DNA of 43,625 nt from Knoellia aerolata DSM 18566 (lineage in GTDB: Bacteria > Actinomycetota > Actinomycetes > Actinomycetales > Dermatophilaceae): the NCBI RefSeq assembly GCF_000768695.1, contig NZ_AVPL01000028.1:1-43625 (forward strand), given 5' to 3'. Made by a program: the position numbers and the translations under genes. Below, one piece after another: positions 25,229-33,739 of this stretch (position 1 is its first letter; each line of letters begins with the position of its first letter). The notes under the pieces were generated by a model. It had not been told where the DNA came from. It saw nothing but the letters and a program-made list of their open reading frames with translations, and ran no database searches.

Positions 25229-26538
25229 CAGGCCGGGGCGACGTCCGCCGGGGCCACACCCACCGTACGGTGGGTCACGCCCGGCCAGTCCGTGGCCGAG
25301 GTCATCCGGCGGCCGTCGACGAGCGTCTTGATGCCCGGTAGGTCCGCCGGTGTGAGGTCGCGGTACTCGGCGTGGTCGGCCTGGATGACGGCCGCGTCGA
25401 TCGGCTCACCGAGGTGGTATGCCGTGAACCCGAGGACGTCGAGCTCGTCGTCCGTGTAGAGCGGGTCGTGCACGACGACGTCGGCGCCGAGCTCCTTGAG
25501 CGAGCTCACCGTGGCGTAGACGCCCGAGAACGCGGTCTCCTTCACTCCGCCGCGGTACGCCGCTCCGAGGACGACCACCTTGGCGCCCCCGAGGTCCCCG
25601 TGCGCGCCTTCGAGCAGGTTGGTCGTGTACGCCGGCATCGCGGCGTTCGCGGCCCGTGCCGCGCTCACCACGGTCGCCGCCGGGTCGGTGTGGAGGTAGA
25701 GACGTGGGTAGACCGGGATGCAGTGGCCACCGACGGCGATGCCCGGCCGGTGGATGTGGCTGTACGGCTGGCTGTTGCTCGCGTCGATCACCTGGAAGAC
25801 GTCGATGCCCTGGGTTGCGGCGAACTGCGCGAACTGGTTGGCCAGGCCGATGTTGACGTCGCGATACGTCGTTTCGGCCAGCTTGGCGAGCTCCGAGGCC
25901 TCGGCGGAGCCGAGGTCCCACACGCCGTTCGGACGCTCGAGGTCGGGACGGTGGTCGAAGTCCAGAACGGCCTCATAGAACTCTCGGGCCTTCGCGGCGC
26001 CGACCTCGGAGAGGCCGCCGATGAGCTTGGGGTACTTGCGCAGGTCCTCGAAAATGCGGCCGGTGAGGACTCGCTCGGGGCTGAAGACGAGGTGGAAGTC
26101 CGTTCCCTCGACGAGACCGGATCCTTCCTCGATCATCGGTCGCCAGCGATTGCGCGTGGTGCCCACCGGCAGCGTGGTCTCGTAGGAGACGAGCGTTCCT
26201 GGAGTGAGGTGCTTTGCCAGCTCGCGGGTGGCACCATCCATCCAGCCGAAGTCGGGCTTGCCGTCGTCGTCCACGAAGAGGGGCACGACGAGGACGATCG
26301 CATCGGCGCCCGCGACCGCGTCGGCGTAGTCGGTGGTGGCCCGCAGGCGCCCGGCCGGCACGAGCTCGGTCAGCCTCTCCTGCAGGTGCGCCTCTCCCGG
26401 GAACGGCTCACGCCCCTCGTTGACCGACTGGACGGTTCGGGCGTTGACGTCCACCCCGACCACGTCGTGACCCTTGGAGGCGAACTGGACAGCCAACGGA
26501 AGGCCGATCTTGCCCAGCGCGATCACACAAATCTTCAC
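25228..26538 (-). CDS. nucleotide-sugar 6-dehydrogenase (WbpA/WecC type)
   Basis: This 436-residue NAD-dependent enzyme oxidises C6 of a UDP-N-acetylhexosamine to the uronic acid. It has an NAD motif variant ALGKIGLPLA (7-16), SPER at 153-156, ELAKLAETTYRDVNIGLANQ (Lys219) and the catalytic Cys273 in GGHCIPVYP. The family includes UDP-ManNAc dehydrogenase (WecC) and UDP-GlcNAc dehydrogenase (WbpA). Since the locus also holds the 3-dehydrogenase, aminotransferase and acetyltransferase of the diacetamido route, I favour UDP-GlcNAc as substrate, but this is inference. It has a GTG start with GAGGA upstream. It is the first gene of a two-gene minus-strand unit with the tandem glycosyltransferase. 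Confidence 0.9.
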   Translation of the reverse strand: MKICVIALGKIGLPLAVQFASKGHDVVGVDVNARTVQSVNEGREPFPGEAHLQERLTELVPAGRLRATTDYADAVAGADAIVLVVPLFVDDDGKPDFGWMDGATRELAKHLTPGTLVSYETTLPVGTTRNRWRPMIEEGSGLVEGTDFHLVFSPERVLTGRIFEDLRKYPKLIGGLSEVGAAKAREFYEAVLDFDHRPDLERPNGVWDLGSAEASELAKLAETTYRDVNIGLANQFAQFAATQGIDVFQVIDASNSQPYSHIHRPGIAVGGHCIPVYPRLYLHTDPAATVVSAARAANAAMPAYTTNLLEGAHGDLGGAKVVVLGAAYRGGVKETAFSGVYATVSSLKELGADVVVHDPLYTDDELDVLGFTAYHLGEPIDAAVIQADHAEYRDLTPADLPGIKTLVDGRRMTSATDWPGVTHRTVGVAPADVAPA

Positions 26539-26714
26539 TCGTCAGTCCTCGGTTCGGGGGCAAGAGCAGTGTTCAGCATACGGCGTGGCTCGGGGCAGCA
26601 CCTCGCCCGCGGCAGTGGTCGGGGGCGGGTGCTCCTGTGAAATACTGCGAGCCACCGTAGCCCGTCGGGTGTCGGACTCACACCACCCAACGGGGTTCAC
26701 TGCAAGGAGTGGTC
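26539..26714. promoter_or_regulatory. Divergent promoter region of the polysaccharide locus
   Basis: On the minus strand a TATGCT box (26576-26581) could drive the dehydrogenase with a leader of about 30 nt and a GAGGA site. On the plus strand AATACT (26641-26646) could drive the rightward operon, with AAGGAG at 26704-26709 as ribosome-binding site. -35 boxes are not clear. Confidence 0.4.
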
Positions 26715-27962
26715 TTGGGAGCCAGCGCTCAGCCTCGGCGGATCGCCCGCGCCGTCAAGCGACGGCTCCCTCGACCGGTCAAAGCAGCGGCCAAGAAGGG
26801 CGTCAACGCACTGACCGCGGGCCCTGTCGCCGTGCGCGAGGAGGTTCGCAAGGCCAAGGAGGCCAAGGCGTTGCGTGCCGAGTTCTGCGGCAGCGAGCTC
26901 CCGCCCCGAGCCCAGGCTCCGGTCCGGGTGCTCGTGGCACCGGCCAACTTCGCCGGTCAGGGCGAGCAGTGGGCCGAGTCGGCCCGGCGCTTCATCCCAG
27001 GGGTCGCGGCGCACTCCTTCGCCGTGCTCAACGGCAAGTTCGACTTCCCCGTCAGCTACTCCGCGAGCCGCAACCAGGCGGCCACCGAGGCGTGGCAGCG
27101 CGCCCATTTCGACCACGTCGTCCGGACCTACACCCACGTGCTCATCGAGGCCGAACGGCCCCTGTTCGGCTCGCTGTTCGGCCCGGAGGCCTCGACGGAG
27201 ATCGGTCCGCTACGCGAGCATGGCCTCCGGGTCGGGCTGATCGCGCATGGCAGTGACGTGCGTATCCCCAGCCACCACGCAGAGCTGTACGAGTGGTCCC
27301 CGTTCCGCGAGACGGACTGGGAGATCGTCCCCACCCTCCAGTACAACGCGACGCGCAATGCCGCACTCCTCAACGGGTTCGACGGACCGGTGCTCGTCTC
27401 GACGCCCGACCTCCTCGACGACGTCCCCGGTGCGCGATGGTGTCCCGTGGTCGTCGACGCGGCACGCTGGCACAGCGCCACGGAGCCCATGCGTCGCGCT
27501 CGTCCGATCGTGGCCCACGCGCCGAGCAGCTCACGGATGAAGGGCTCGGATCTCATCGACCCGGTGGTGCAACGGCTCGCCGACGAGGGCCTGGTCGACT
27601 ATCGGCGCATCCACGACGTGCCGCCCTCGAAGATGCCCGAGGTGTACCGGACGGCCGACATCGTGCTCGACCAGTTCCGGCTCGGCAGCTACGGGGTGGC
27701 CGCGTGCGAAGGGATGGCGGCTTCCCGCATCGTGGTCGGGCACGTCGCACCGTCGGTGCGTCGGCGGGTGTTCATGGCCACCGGCCTGGAGCTGCCGATC
27801 GTCGAGGCGACCCCTGACTCGTTGGAGGAGGTGCTCCGCGACCTGGTGCGAGCGCCGGACGACGCGGCCGCGACGGCCAGGGCTGCGCGCGACTTCGTCG
27901 TCGCCGTCCACTCCGGTCGACTGTCGGCCGACGCCCTCACTCCGCTCCTGGCGCAGGTGTGA
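26715..27962 (+). CDS. GT-B glycosyltransferase-like protein
   Basis: The protein has about 415 residues. An N-terminal basic leader (1-60) precedes VLVAPANFAGQGEQWAESAR. Then come GLRVGLIAHGSDVRIPSHHA, VSTPDLLDDVPGARWCPVVV, RPIVAHAPSSSRMKGSDLID and the nucleotide-binding half MPEVYRTADIVLDQFRLGSY with CEGMAASRIVVGH. It is paralogous over its length to the second half of the tandem protein at 22631-25228. The family is a divergent GT4-like group; donor and acceptor are unknown. I chose the TTG at 26715 because AAGGAG (26704-26709) sits 5 nt upstream; the GTG at 26709 overlaps that site. Its stop is one base before the next ATG, so translation is coupled. Confidence 0.82.
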   Translation: MGASAQPRRIARAVKRRLPRPVKAAAKKGVNALTAGPVAVREEVRKAKEAKALRAEFCGSELPPRAQAPVRVLVAPANFAGQGEQWAESARRFIPGVAAHSFAVLNGKFDFPVSYSASRNQAATEAWQRAHFDHVVRTYTHVLIEAERPLFGSLFGPEASTEIGPLREHGLRVGLIAHGSDVRIPSHHAELYEWSPFRETDWEIVPTLQYNATRNAALLNGFDGPVLVSTPDLLDDVPGARWCPVVVDAARWHSATEPMRRARPIVAHAPSSSRMKGSDLIDPVVQRLADEGLVDYRRIHDVPPSKMPEVYRTADIVLDQFRLGSYGVAACEGMAASRIVVGHVAPSVRRRVFMATGLELPIVEATPDSLEEVLRDLVRAPDDAAATARAARDFVVAVHSGRLSADALTPLLAQV

Positions 27963-27963
27963 C

Positions 27964-29694
27964 ATGACGGACAACGCCGGAAACACGCCCACGTACCCCC
28001 GTTCGCAGGATCTGATCGCCGTCGCCGGCTGGTCGGCGGACACCCCCGAGCTCGCCGAGCTCGACCCTTCCACCCACGCCGGCTCGGGACCGAGGGTCGT
28101 GATGCTCGCCGGCAACAACATCACCATCGACGCGAGGGTGCTCAAGGCGATGACGACGGTGTCGCAGTTCGGGATGGACGTCGTGGCCGTCGGACTGCGG
28201 GGCCGCGGTGACGCACCCGAGGAACACGTTGGCTCGGTCACGATCCGACGAGTGCTGCCCCGCAACCGCGTCGGTCGCGCAGGGCTCCGTGGACGCCTCG
28301 GAAGGGCTGGCACCGGCGCTCGTGAGGTCGCCTCTGCACTATCGCCGTTCTTCCTCCGTGACGATGACCGGCGAGCGGCCCTGAGCCGCTGGGAGCTGGA
28401 GTCCCGGGCCCTGCGTGCCGATCGCGGGGCCGACGCCCGCGCCGCGATGCGCAGCGAGGACCATCTCCCGCCCCGACTCTCCACTGCCGAGAAGCTCGCT
28501 CGCGCGGCACGCTGGCGCCGCCTACGCCTGCGGCGCCGGCTGCTCGACCTTCAGTCAGCCGGGCTGCGGGTGAAGCGGCGGGATCGCCGCGTCCGAGGGG
28601 ACGGTGTCGGGGCGCGACGCACGCGACAGCTCTCGGCCTACCGTCGGCTGCCGGCGCTGGCCCGCTGGGAGGAGGTCCTTCCGGAGATCCTCGACCAGGA
28701 GCTCGCAGTCGGGCCCGTCCTGGACGCGCTCGAGCCCGACGTCATCCACGTTCACGACGTGTTCATGCTCGGCATCGGCGTGCACGCGGCCCAGCGCGCC
28801 GCCCTGGCCGGTCGCGACGTCAAGGTCATCTACGACGCTCACGAGTTCATCCCGGGAGTCCCCGTCGTCGCACCGCGCAAGCTCGCGGCATATGCGGCCC
28901 TCGAACGGGAGTTCATCCACTCGGCCGACCACGTCATCACCGTCTCCCCCTCGCTGGCGGCCCTCCTCGTCGCCGAGCATGGACTTCACCGGACCCCGTC
29001 CGTCGTCCTCAACGCACCGGTCGAGGACCGCGGAGAGCTCAACGTCATCGGGGTTCGCGAGGTCTGCGGCCTCGGACCCGACGTCCCGCTTCTCGTCTAT
29101 GGCGGCGGCGTCCACGAGGCTCGCGGCGTGCACACCGCCGTGGAGGCCCTCGCCGACCTCCCGGGCGTTCACCTGGTCGTCGTCGTCAAGCGGCGCAGCT
29201 ACGTCACCCAGGACCTCGACGAACGGGCCAAGCGGATCGGGGCCTCGGACCGCCTGCACTTCGCGCCCTTCGTGCCGTTCGCGCTCGTGCCCAGATACCT
29301 GTCCTCCGCCACCATCGGGCTCAGCCCGCTGCTGCGGGCGGTCAACCACGACGTCGCGATCACCAACAAGTTCTGCGAGTACCTCAACGCCGGGCTGCCC
29401 ATTGTCACGAGCGACACACCGGAGCAGGCCGCACTGGTGGAGGATCTCGACCTCGGCGCGGTGCACCGCGCTGACGACCCGGCGGACCTCGCCCGGGCCG
29501 TTACCGATGTTCTGGGGCGTGTGGAGCAGCTGCGGACCCGGATCAGCTCCGACAGCGCACTCCAGACGCGTTTCTCGTGGCGCGTCCAGGCCGAGTTGCT
29601 CCGCGAGGTCTATGCCACGCTGCTAGGGGACCTGCCTCCCCAGGCCTGGGAGCCCGGGGCCACCGAAGTCAACGAGCTGCTGGTCAGGGGATGA
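27964..29694 (+). CDS. GT4 family glycosyltransferase
   Basis: This 576-residue enzyme has a 40-residue leader and a GT-B fold beginning at RVVMLAGNNITIDARVLKAM. A long Arg-rich helical insertion (about 85-235) follows, as in the other large enzymes here. Active-site-region segments are EPDVIHVHDVFMLG, VIYDAHEFIPG, LLVYGGGVHEARGVHTAVEA and ITNKFCEYLNAGLPIVTSD. It transfers a sugar from a nucleotide donor in the cytoplasm, probably onto the growing lipid-linked polymer. It is paralogous to the first half of the tandem protein (22631-25228) and to the next gene. The ATG follows the upstream stop by one base, and the stop overlaps the next ATG as ATGA, giving a tightly coupled three-gene operon. 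Confidence 0.87.
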   Translation: MTDNAGNTPTYPRSQDLIAVAGWSADTPELAELDPSTHAGSGPRVVMLAGNNITIDARVLKAMTTVSQFGMDVVAVGLRGRGDAPEEHVGSVTIRRVLPRNRVGRAGLRGRLGRAGTGAREVASALSPFFLRDDDRRAALSRWELESRALRADRGADARAAMRSEDHLPPRLSTAEKLARAARWRRLRLRRRLLDLQSAGLRVKRRDRRVRGDGVGARRTRQLSAYRRLPALARWEEVLPEILDQELAVGPVLDALEPDVIHVHDVFMLGIGVHAAQRAALAGRDVKVIYDAHEFIPGVPVVAPRKLAAYAALEREFIHSADHVITVSPSLAALLVAEHGLHRTPSVVLNAPVEDRGELNVIGVREVCGLGPDVPLLVYGGGVHEARGVHTAVEALADLPGVHLVVVVKRRSYVTQDLDERAKRIGASDRLHFAPFVPFALVPRYLSSATIGLSPLLRAVNHDVAITNKFCEYLNAGLPIVTSDTPEQAALVEDLDLGAVHRADDPADLARAVTDVLGRVEQLRTRISSDSALQTRFSWRVQAELLREVYATLLGDLPPQAWEPGATEVNELLVRG

Positions 29695-31142
29695 ACGTGG
29701 ACAACACTTCGCGACACCTCGTCGTGGTCGTCAACAACGACGTCACCGGCGACTCGCGGGTCCTCAAGACCGCGATCAGCGCCGCCCGCACCGGGTGGCA
29801 GGTGACCCTCCTGGGACGAAGCAGCGGCCGCCGGCGCGAGGAGTCGCGCCTGGGCCCCATCCGCGTCATCCGTGTCCCCCTGCTGCGGACGCTCCACGAC
29901 CGCTACGAGGCGACCCGGCGCGCCCGGTGGGCCACGGAGGCGCTGCCCTCACGCCTCTCCGCGGTGCTGGAGACAGCCGACGCCGCGGCGGCGCGGCTGC
30001 CGAGGGGCCGGACCCACGCCACGCGGGTTCTCGTCTCGGCCCGGCGTCATGCGAACGTCCCGCCGCCGGACCTGCGTCGCCCCGTCCTGCCCGAAGTGTC
30101 CGTCGACGAGATCGAGTGGCGGCGTGATTGGCCGGTGTTGACCGACTGGTGGCTGTCGTTCGGCCCCGAGCTCGTGCGCCTCGCACCCGATGTCATCCAC
30201 GCCAACGACGTCCAGATGCTCATGGTGGTCGCCCGGGCCGCGTCGGACCTGCGGCTCGCCGGCCACACCGTGTCGTGGCTCTACGACGCACACGAGCTCG
30301 TGGCAGAGGTGAACTGGGGCGGCCCTGAGGTGTCGGCCGCCTACCGCCAGCTCGAGCGCGAGTACATCGGCCGGGCCGACGCTGTCGTCACGGTGAGCCA
30401 GTCGATCGCCGAGCGGATGCGTGACGAGTATGCCCTTGACCGGGTGCCGGAGGTCGTCGCCAACGCGCCAGTCGCGCAGGCCCCCCACTCCGAGCACTCC
30501 ATCCGTTCGGTCTGCGGCCTGAGTTCCGGCACACCGCTCATGGTCTACTCCGGCTACATCTCGCCCGAACGCGGGGTCGACGTGGCGATCGATTCGCTCC
30601 CCCACCTTCACGGGGTGCACCTTGCGATCGTCGCCAACAAGGTCAACCCCACTCTCGCCGCCCTTCTCGAGCGGGCCGAGCGGCTCGGTGTCCACGACCG
30701 TGTGCACATCGCCCCCTATGTGTCGCCGTTCGCCGTTCCCACCTACCTGTCCAGCGCCGACCTCGGGCTCACGCCGCACCACCCGGACCCGAACCACCAG
30801 TCGTCGCTGCCCACGAAGTTCGCCGAGTACCTCCACGCCCGCCTGCCCATCGTGGCGAGCCGGATGCGGACGACGGCCGAGTTCATCGAGCGGACCGGCG
30901 TCGGGGCGGTGTTCGATCCCAGCGACCCGGTTGACTTCGCGCGCGCCGCCACGGAGGTGCTCGAGAACGCCGACGCGATGCGGGGCGCGATCTCCGAGGG
31001 GCTCCTCGACGAGCTTTCCTGGGAGCGTCAGGCGCGGGTTCTCGAGGCCACCTACGAGCGCATCTCCGGAATCTCCCCAGAAACGCCCGCGGAGGTCATG
31101 GGCTGGGACGCCGAGGAGGTTGTCCTCCCGAGCGCCCGGTGA
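29691..31142 (+). CDS. GT4 family glycosyltransferase
   Basis: This 483-residue enzyme begins HLVVVVNNDVTGDSRVLKTA and continues with VTLLGRSSGRRREESRLGPI, nearly the same as VTLLGRSTSSRREESTLGPL in the tandem protein. Later motifs are APDVIHANDVQML, WLYDAHELV, MVYSGYISPERGVDVAI and the donor-site segment LPTKFAEYLHARLPIVASR. It is the best full-length match inside the window to the first half of the 865-residue fusion. Its ATG at 29691 overlaps the previous TGA, with AGGGG directly upstream. Its stop is only 7 bp from that of the convergent gene. Its sugar specificity cannot be read from sequence. Confidence 0.87.
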   Translation: MNVDNTSRHLVVVVNNDVTGDSRVLKTAISAARTGWQVTLLGRSSGRRREESRLGPIRVIRVPLLRTLHDRYEATRRARWATEALPSRLSAVLETADAAAARLPRGRTHATRVLVSARRHANVPPPDLRRPVLPEVSVDEIEWRRDWPVLTDWWLSFGPELVRLAPDVIHANDVQMLMVVARAASDLRLAGHTVSWLYDAHELVAEVNWGGPEVSAAYRQLEREYIGRADAVVTVSQSIAERMRDEYALDRVPEVVANAPVAQAPHSEHSIRSVCGLSSGTPLMVYSGYISPERGVDVAIDSLPHLHGVHLAIVANKVNPTLAALLERAERLGVHDRVHIAPYVSPFAVPTYLSSADLGLTPHHPDPNHQSSLPTKFAEYLHARLPIVASRMRTTAEFIERTGVGAVFDPSDPVDFARAATEVLENADAMRGAISEGLLDELSWERQARVLEATYERISGISPETPAEVMGWDAEEVVLPSAR

Positions 31143-31149
31143 CCAGGCC

Positions 31150-31893
31150 TCAAGGCCGCTTGGGACCCCAGCGATCCAGGAGCCGGCGCCCGGCTCCGAC
31201 GGCGTCGTCACGGATGGCCGAGGCCAGGCGGGCGGCGCGGTAGCCGGGGCTTCTGCGCTCCACGAGGACGAGGGCACGTTCGAGCCGGCCGACCTCTGCG
31301 CGAGCCTGCGTGACGGCCTTACTCTCGGCGGCCAGCTCACCGCGCATCTGCTCCACCTGGGCCTGCAGCCGTCGCTCCTCCTCTGCCGCCACCCGAAGCC
31401 GCCGCTCGAGCTCAGCGCGCATGGCTCGCGCCACCACCGCCTCGACGACGAGCTCGTTGTCGCGACGCAGGCTCGCGTCGGGTCCGGACGTGGGGAACGG
31501 TTCGCCGAGGACGTGGCTGCGCAGGGGAACCTCGAGGTCGCGGGTCACCACCACAGCTGCCCTGGCCCCCGAGCTCGACATCGAATGCACCGCGAGGGCT
31601 CGAAGCCGACCCTCACCCAGCGTCCGAAGCACGGCGCCCAACGGCAGCGAGGTCAGCGCGGTGTCGAGGACCAGGACGCCGATCCCGTGGTCTCCGAGCA
31701 ACTCCGCCAGCACGGTCAGCGCGCCGGTCTCGGACCCCGAGGCCGCCCGGTGGACTACGACAGCGGAGGCCGTGCGGGCGGCCGGCACCGGCTGCGCACC
31801 GGGGACACGGGCAACCAAGGCCATGGCTTCCGCCGTCGCGAAGACGGGGCGCGCGTCCGGTGCGTGACTCGAGACGATGTCGACGAGATCCAT
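31150..31893 (-). CDS. coiled-coil protein of unknown function in the polysaccharide locus
   Basis: The protein has 247 residues. Residues 1-140 look like a small alpha/beta domain with alternating hydrophobic strands (TASAVVVHRA, GIGVLVLDTAL, RLRALAVHSM, ARAAVVVTRDLEV). Residues about 150-215 are a strongly charged heptad-like helix (RAELERRLRVAAEEERRLQA onward), a likely coiled coil. The end, SPGYRAARLASAIRDDAVGA, is a basic amphipathic segment of the kind that often follows coiled coils in polysaccharide-synthesis proteins and could touch the membrane. Its ATG at 31893 overlaps the stop of the upstream methyltransferase as TGATG, so the two are surely co-translated. A longer start to 31977 would overlap that gene heavily and is rejected. 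Function unknown; see findings. Confidence 0.75.
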   Translation of the reverse strand: MDLVDIVSSHAPDARPVFATAEAMALVARVPGAQPVPAARTASAVVVHRAASGSETGALTVLAELLGDHGIGVLVLDTALTSLPLGAVLRTLGEGRLRALAVHSMSSSGARAAVVVTRDLEVPLRSHVLGEPFPTSGPDASLRRDNELVVEAVVARAMRAELERRLRVAAEEERRLQAQVEQMRGELAAESKAVTQARAEVGRLERALVLVERRSPGYRAARLASAIRDDAVGAGRRLLDRWGPKRP

Positions 31894-32591
31894 CAGGCCA
31901 CCCTCACAGCAACGTGCATGATCGACGGGTCGGTGCGGAAGTCGTTGCGGACGCTCCGGCGCATTTCGAAACCACACCCGGACAGCAGGTCGCGGTACTG
32001 GTTCGTGGGGCGGGTCTTCTGGTACTCGGCCCAGACCCTGGCCACGTCCGCGTCATGGTCGACCAGGCCGATGAGGCCACCGAGCCGCACGAGCGAGGCG
32101 AGGTTCTCGACGCTGCTCGCCCACTCGTCGTCATCCATGAGGTGGTAGAGCACATCGATGCTCAGCACGGCGTCGTAGAGGTGCGACGGTTGCCAGTCCA
32201 CGAGGGCGCTCATCTCGTAGCTTTCGCTCGGTCCGGCCAGCTCTCGGCACACGTCGATGGCGTAGGTGCTCGTGTCGATGCCATCGACGGTGTGCCCGAA
32301 CGACCCCAGCGTCCGTGCGAAGAGGCCCTGCCCACAGCCAGCGTCGAGCACCCGCAACGGGGCGACGACGTCGTTCGCGGCGCCAAGGACCTCGACCAGA
32401 CGAGCAGATCGGACCGCATACAGCATCGCGTTCGTCCCCCTGTCGAAGCCGATGTGCCCGCCCGCGGCAAGGTTGTCCTGGCGGCGATGGCGGCGGTCCC
32501 AGTACGCCCGGGAGTCGGTCGGGCTAAGCGTGGGCACGTCGGGGCCGCTCGATGGGCTGTCGGGCACGGGCGCGCCCCCTGACGTGTGCAC
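31893..32591 (-). CDS. class I SAM-dependent methyltransferase
   Basis: This methyltransferase of about 232 residues has motif I LRVLDAGCGQGLFARTLGSF (79-98), the acidic position in VDGIDTSTYAID, and later motifs YDAVLSIDVLYHL and LVRLGGLIGLVDHD. It starts with SRAYWDRRHRRQDNLAAGGH, typical of methyltransferases in sugar and O-antigen clusters. It may methylate a sugar or cap a chain end; this is inference from neighbours. The start is uncertain. I use the GTG at 32591; a GTG at 32567 is possible, and an ATG at 32723 would run into the divergent epimerase gene. It is followed directly by the coiled-coil gene. Confidence 0.83.
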   Translation of the reverse strand: MHTSGGAPVPDSPSSGPDVPTLSPTDSRAYWDRRHRRQDNLAAGGHIGFDRGTNAMLYAVRSARLVEVLGAANDVVAPLRVLDAGCGQGLFARTLGSFGHTVDGIDTSTYAIDVCRELAGPSESYEMSALVDWQPSHLYDAVLSIDVLYHLMDDDEWASSVENLASLVRLGGLIGLVDHDADVARVWAEYQKTRPTNQYRDLLSGCGFEMRRSVRNDFRTDPSIMHVAVRVA

Positions 32592-32667
32592 GGTGTCGGA
32601 CGGGCCACACGCTAGCCTAAGAACCCGCTCGCCGACATCCGCTGCGAGCACCCCACCGGAAGGCCCC
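32592..32667. promoter_or_regulatory. Divergent promoter with shared GCTAGC palindrome
   Basis: Bases 32611-32616 (GCTAGC) lie inside overlapping -10-like boxes: TAGCCT on the plus strand (32613-32618) and TAGGCT on the minus strand (32614-32619). Both genes could thus start from one small AT-richer spot. The plus-strand gene also has GGAAGG at 32658-32663 as ribosome-binding site. Confidence 0.4.
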
Positions 32668-33735
32668 ATGCGAGTCCTGTCCATCGTCGGCGCGCGCCCC
32701 CAGTTCGTGAAACTGTCGCCCATCGCACACGCCCTCGCGGCCGCCGGTCACGACCACGTCATCGTCCACACCGGCCAGCACTACGACGCCAAGATGTCGG
32801 ACGTCTTCTTCACCGACCTGGGCATCCCCACCCCCGACGTCCACCTCGGCGTCGGCTCCGGCTCGCACGGGGTGCAGACCGGCTCGATGCTCACCCAGCT
32901 CGACGCCGTCATCGAGGAGCACGACCCGGACTGGGTGCTCGTCTACGGCGACACCAACAGCACCATCGCCGGGGCGCTCTCGGCCGTGAAGCTGCACTAC
33001 CCGCTGGCCCACCTCGAGGCGGGGCTGCGCTCGTTCAACCGGCGCATGCCCGAGGAGCACAACCGGGTCCTCACCGACCACGCCGCCGACCTGTGCCTGG
33101 CGCCGACCGAGGTCGCCATGCGCCACCTCGCCGACGAGGGGCTCGCCGAGCGCGCCGTCCTCACCGGTGACGTCATGACCGACGTCTGCCTGCGGGTCGC
33201 CTCCGAGTCCGACGGCCGTCCCCTGCCGTTCGCCTCGGAGGTCGGCGACGACTTCATCCTCGCGACGATCCACCGTGCCGAGAACACCGACGACCCGGTC
33301 CGCCTGCGCGCCATCGTCGAGGGCCTCGCCGGGCTGTCCCGCCCCGTCGTCCTCACGGCGCACCCGCGGCTCGTCGCGAAGGCCAAGCAGCAGGGGCTCG
33401 ACCTCACGGGCGGCTCGCTGCACACCGTCGACCCGGTCGAGTACCCGACGATGGTCGCCGCGGTGCGGGCGGCCGCGCACGTCGTCACCGACTCCGGTGG
33501 GCTGCAGAAGGAGGCGTTCCTCCTGCGCACGCCGTGCACGACGGTGCGCACGGAGACCGAGTGGACCGAGACGGTCGACCTCGGCTGGAACGTCCTTGCG
33601 CTCGACCTCGACGGGCTCGGCGCGCTCGTCGAGCGCCCGGCGCCCGCACCGACCGACGCCACGCCGTACGGCGACGGTCACGCGGCCGAGGCCACCGTCG
33701 CCACCCTCGCGGAGCGGGCCCGGCCGCGCGCCTGA
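32668..33735 (+). CDS. non-hydrolysing UDP-N-acetylglucosamine-type 2-epimerase (WecB/WbpI family)
   Basis: This 355-residue enzyme inverts C2 of a UDP-N-acetamido sugar. Family motifs are all present: VGARPQFVKLSP (7-18), TGQHYD (35-40), YGDTNSTIAG (93-102), HLEAGLRSFNRRMPEEHNR (115-133), IHRAEN (201-206) and TDSGGLQKEA (274-283). The length is normal. Two functions are possible: UDP-GlcNAc to UDP-ManNAc (WecB), or UDP-diacetamido-glucuronic acid to UDP-diacetamido-mannuronic acid (WbpI). The nearby 3-dehydrogenase, aminotransferase and acetyltransferase favour the second, but sequence alone cannot decide. The ATG is backed by GGAAGG. It converges with the Gfo/Idh/MocA gene with only 4 bp between stops. 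Confidence 0.9.
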   Translation: MRVLSIVGARPQFVKLSPIAHALAAAGHDHVIVHTGQHYDAKMSDVFFTDLGIPTPDVHLGVGSGSHGVQTGSMLTQLDAVIEEHDPDWVLVYGDTNSTIAGALSAVKLHYPLAHLEAGLRSFNRRMPEEHNRVLTDHAADLCLAPTEVAMRHLADEGLAERAVLTGDVMTDVCLRVASESDGRPLPFASEVGDDFILATIHRAENTDDPVRLRAIVEGLAGLSRPVVLTAHPRLVAKAKQQGLDLTGGSLHTVDPVEYPTMVAAVRAAAHVVTDSGGLQKEAFLLRTPCTTVRTETEWTETVDLGWNVLALDLDGLGALVERPAPAPTDATPYGDGHAAEATVATLAERARPRA

Positions 33736-33739
33736 ACCG

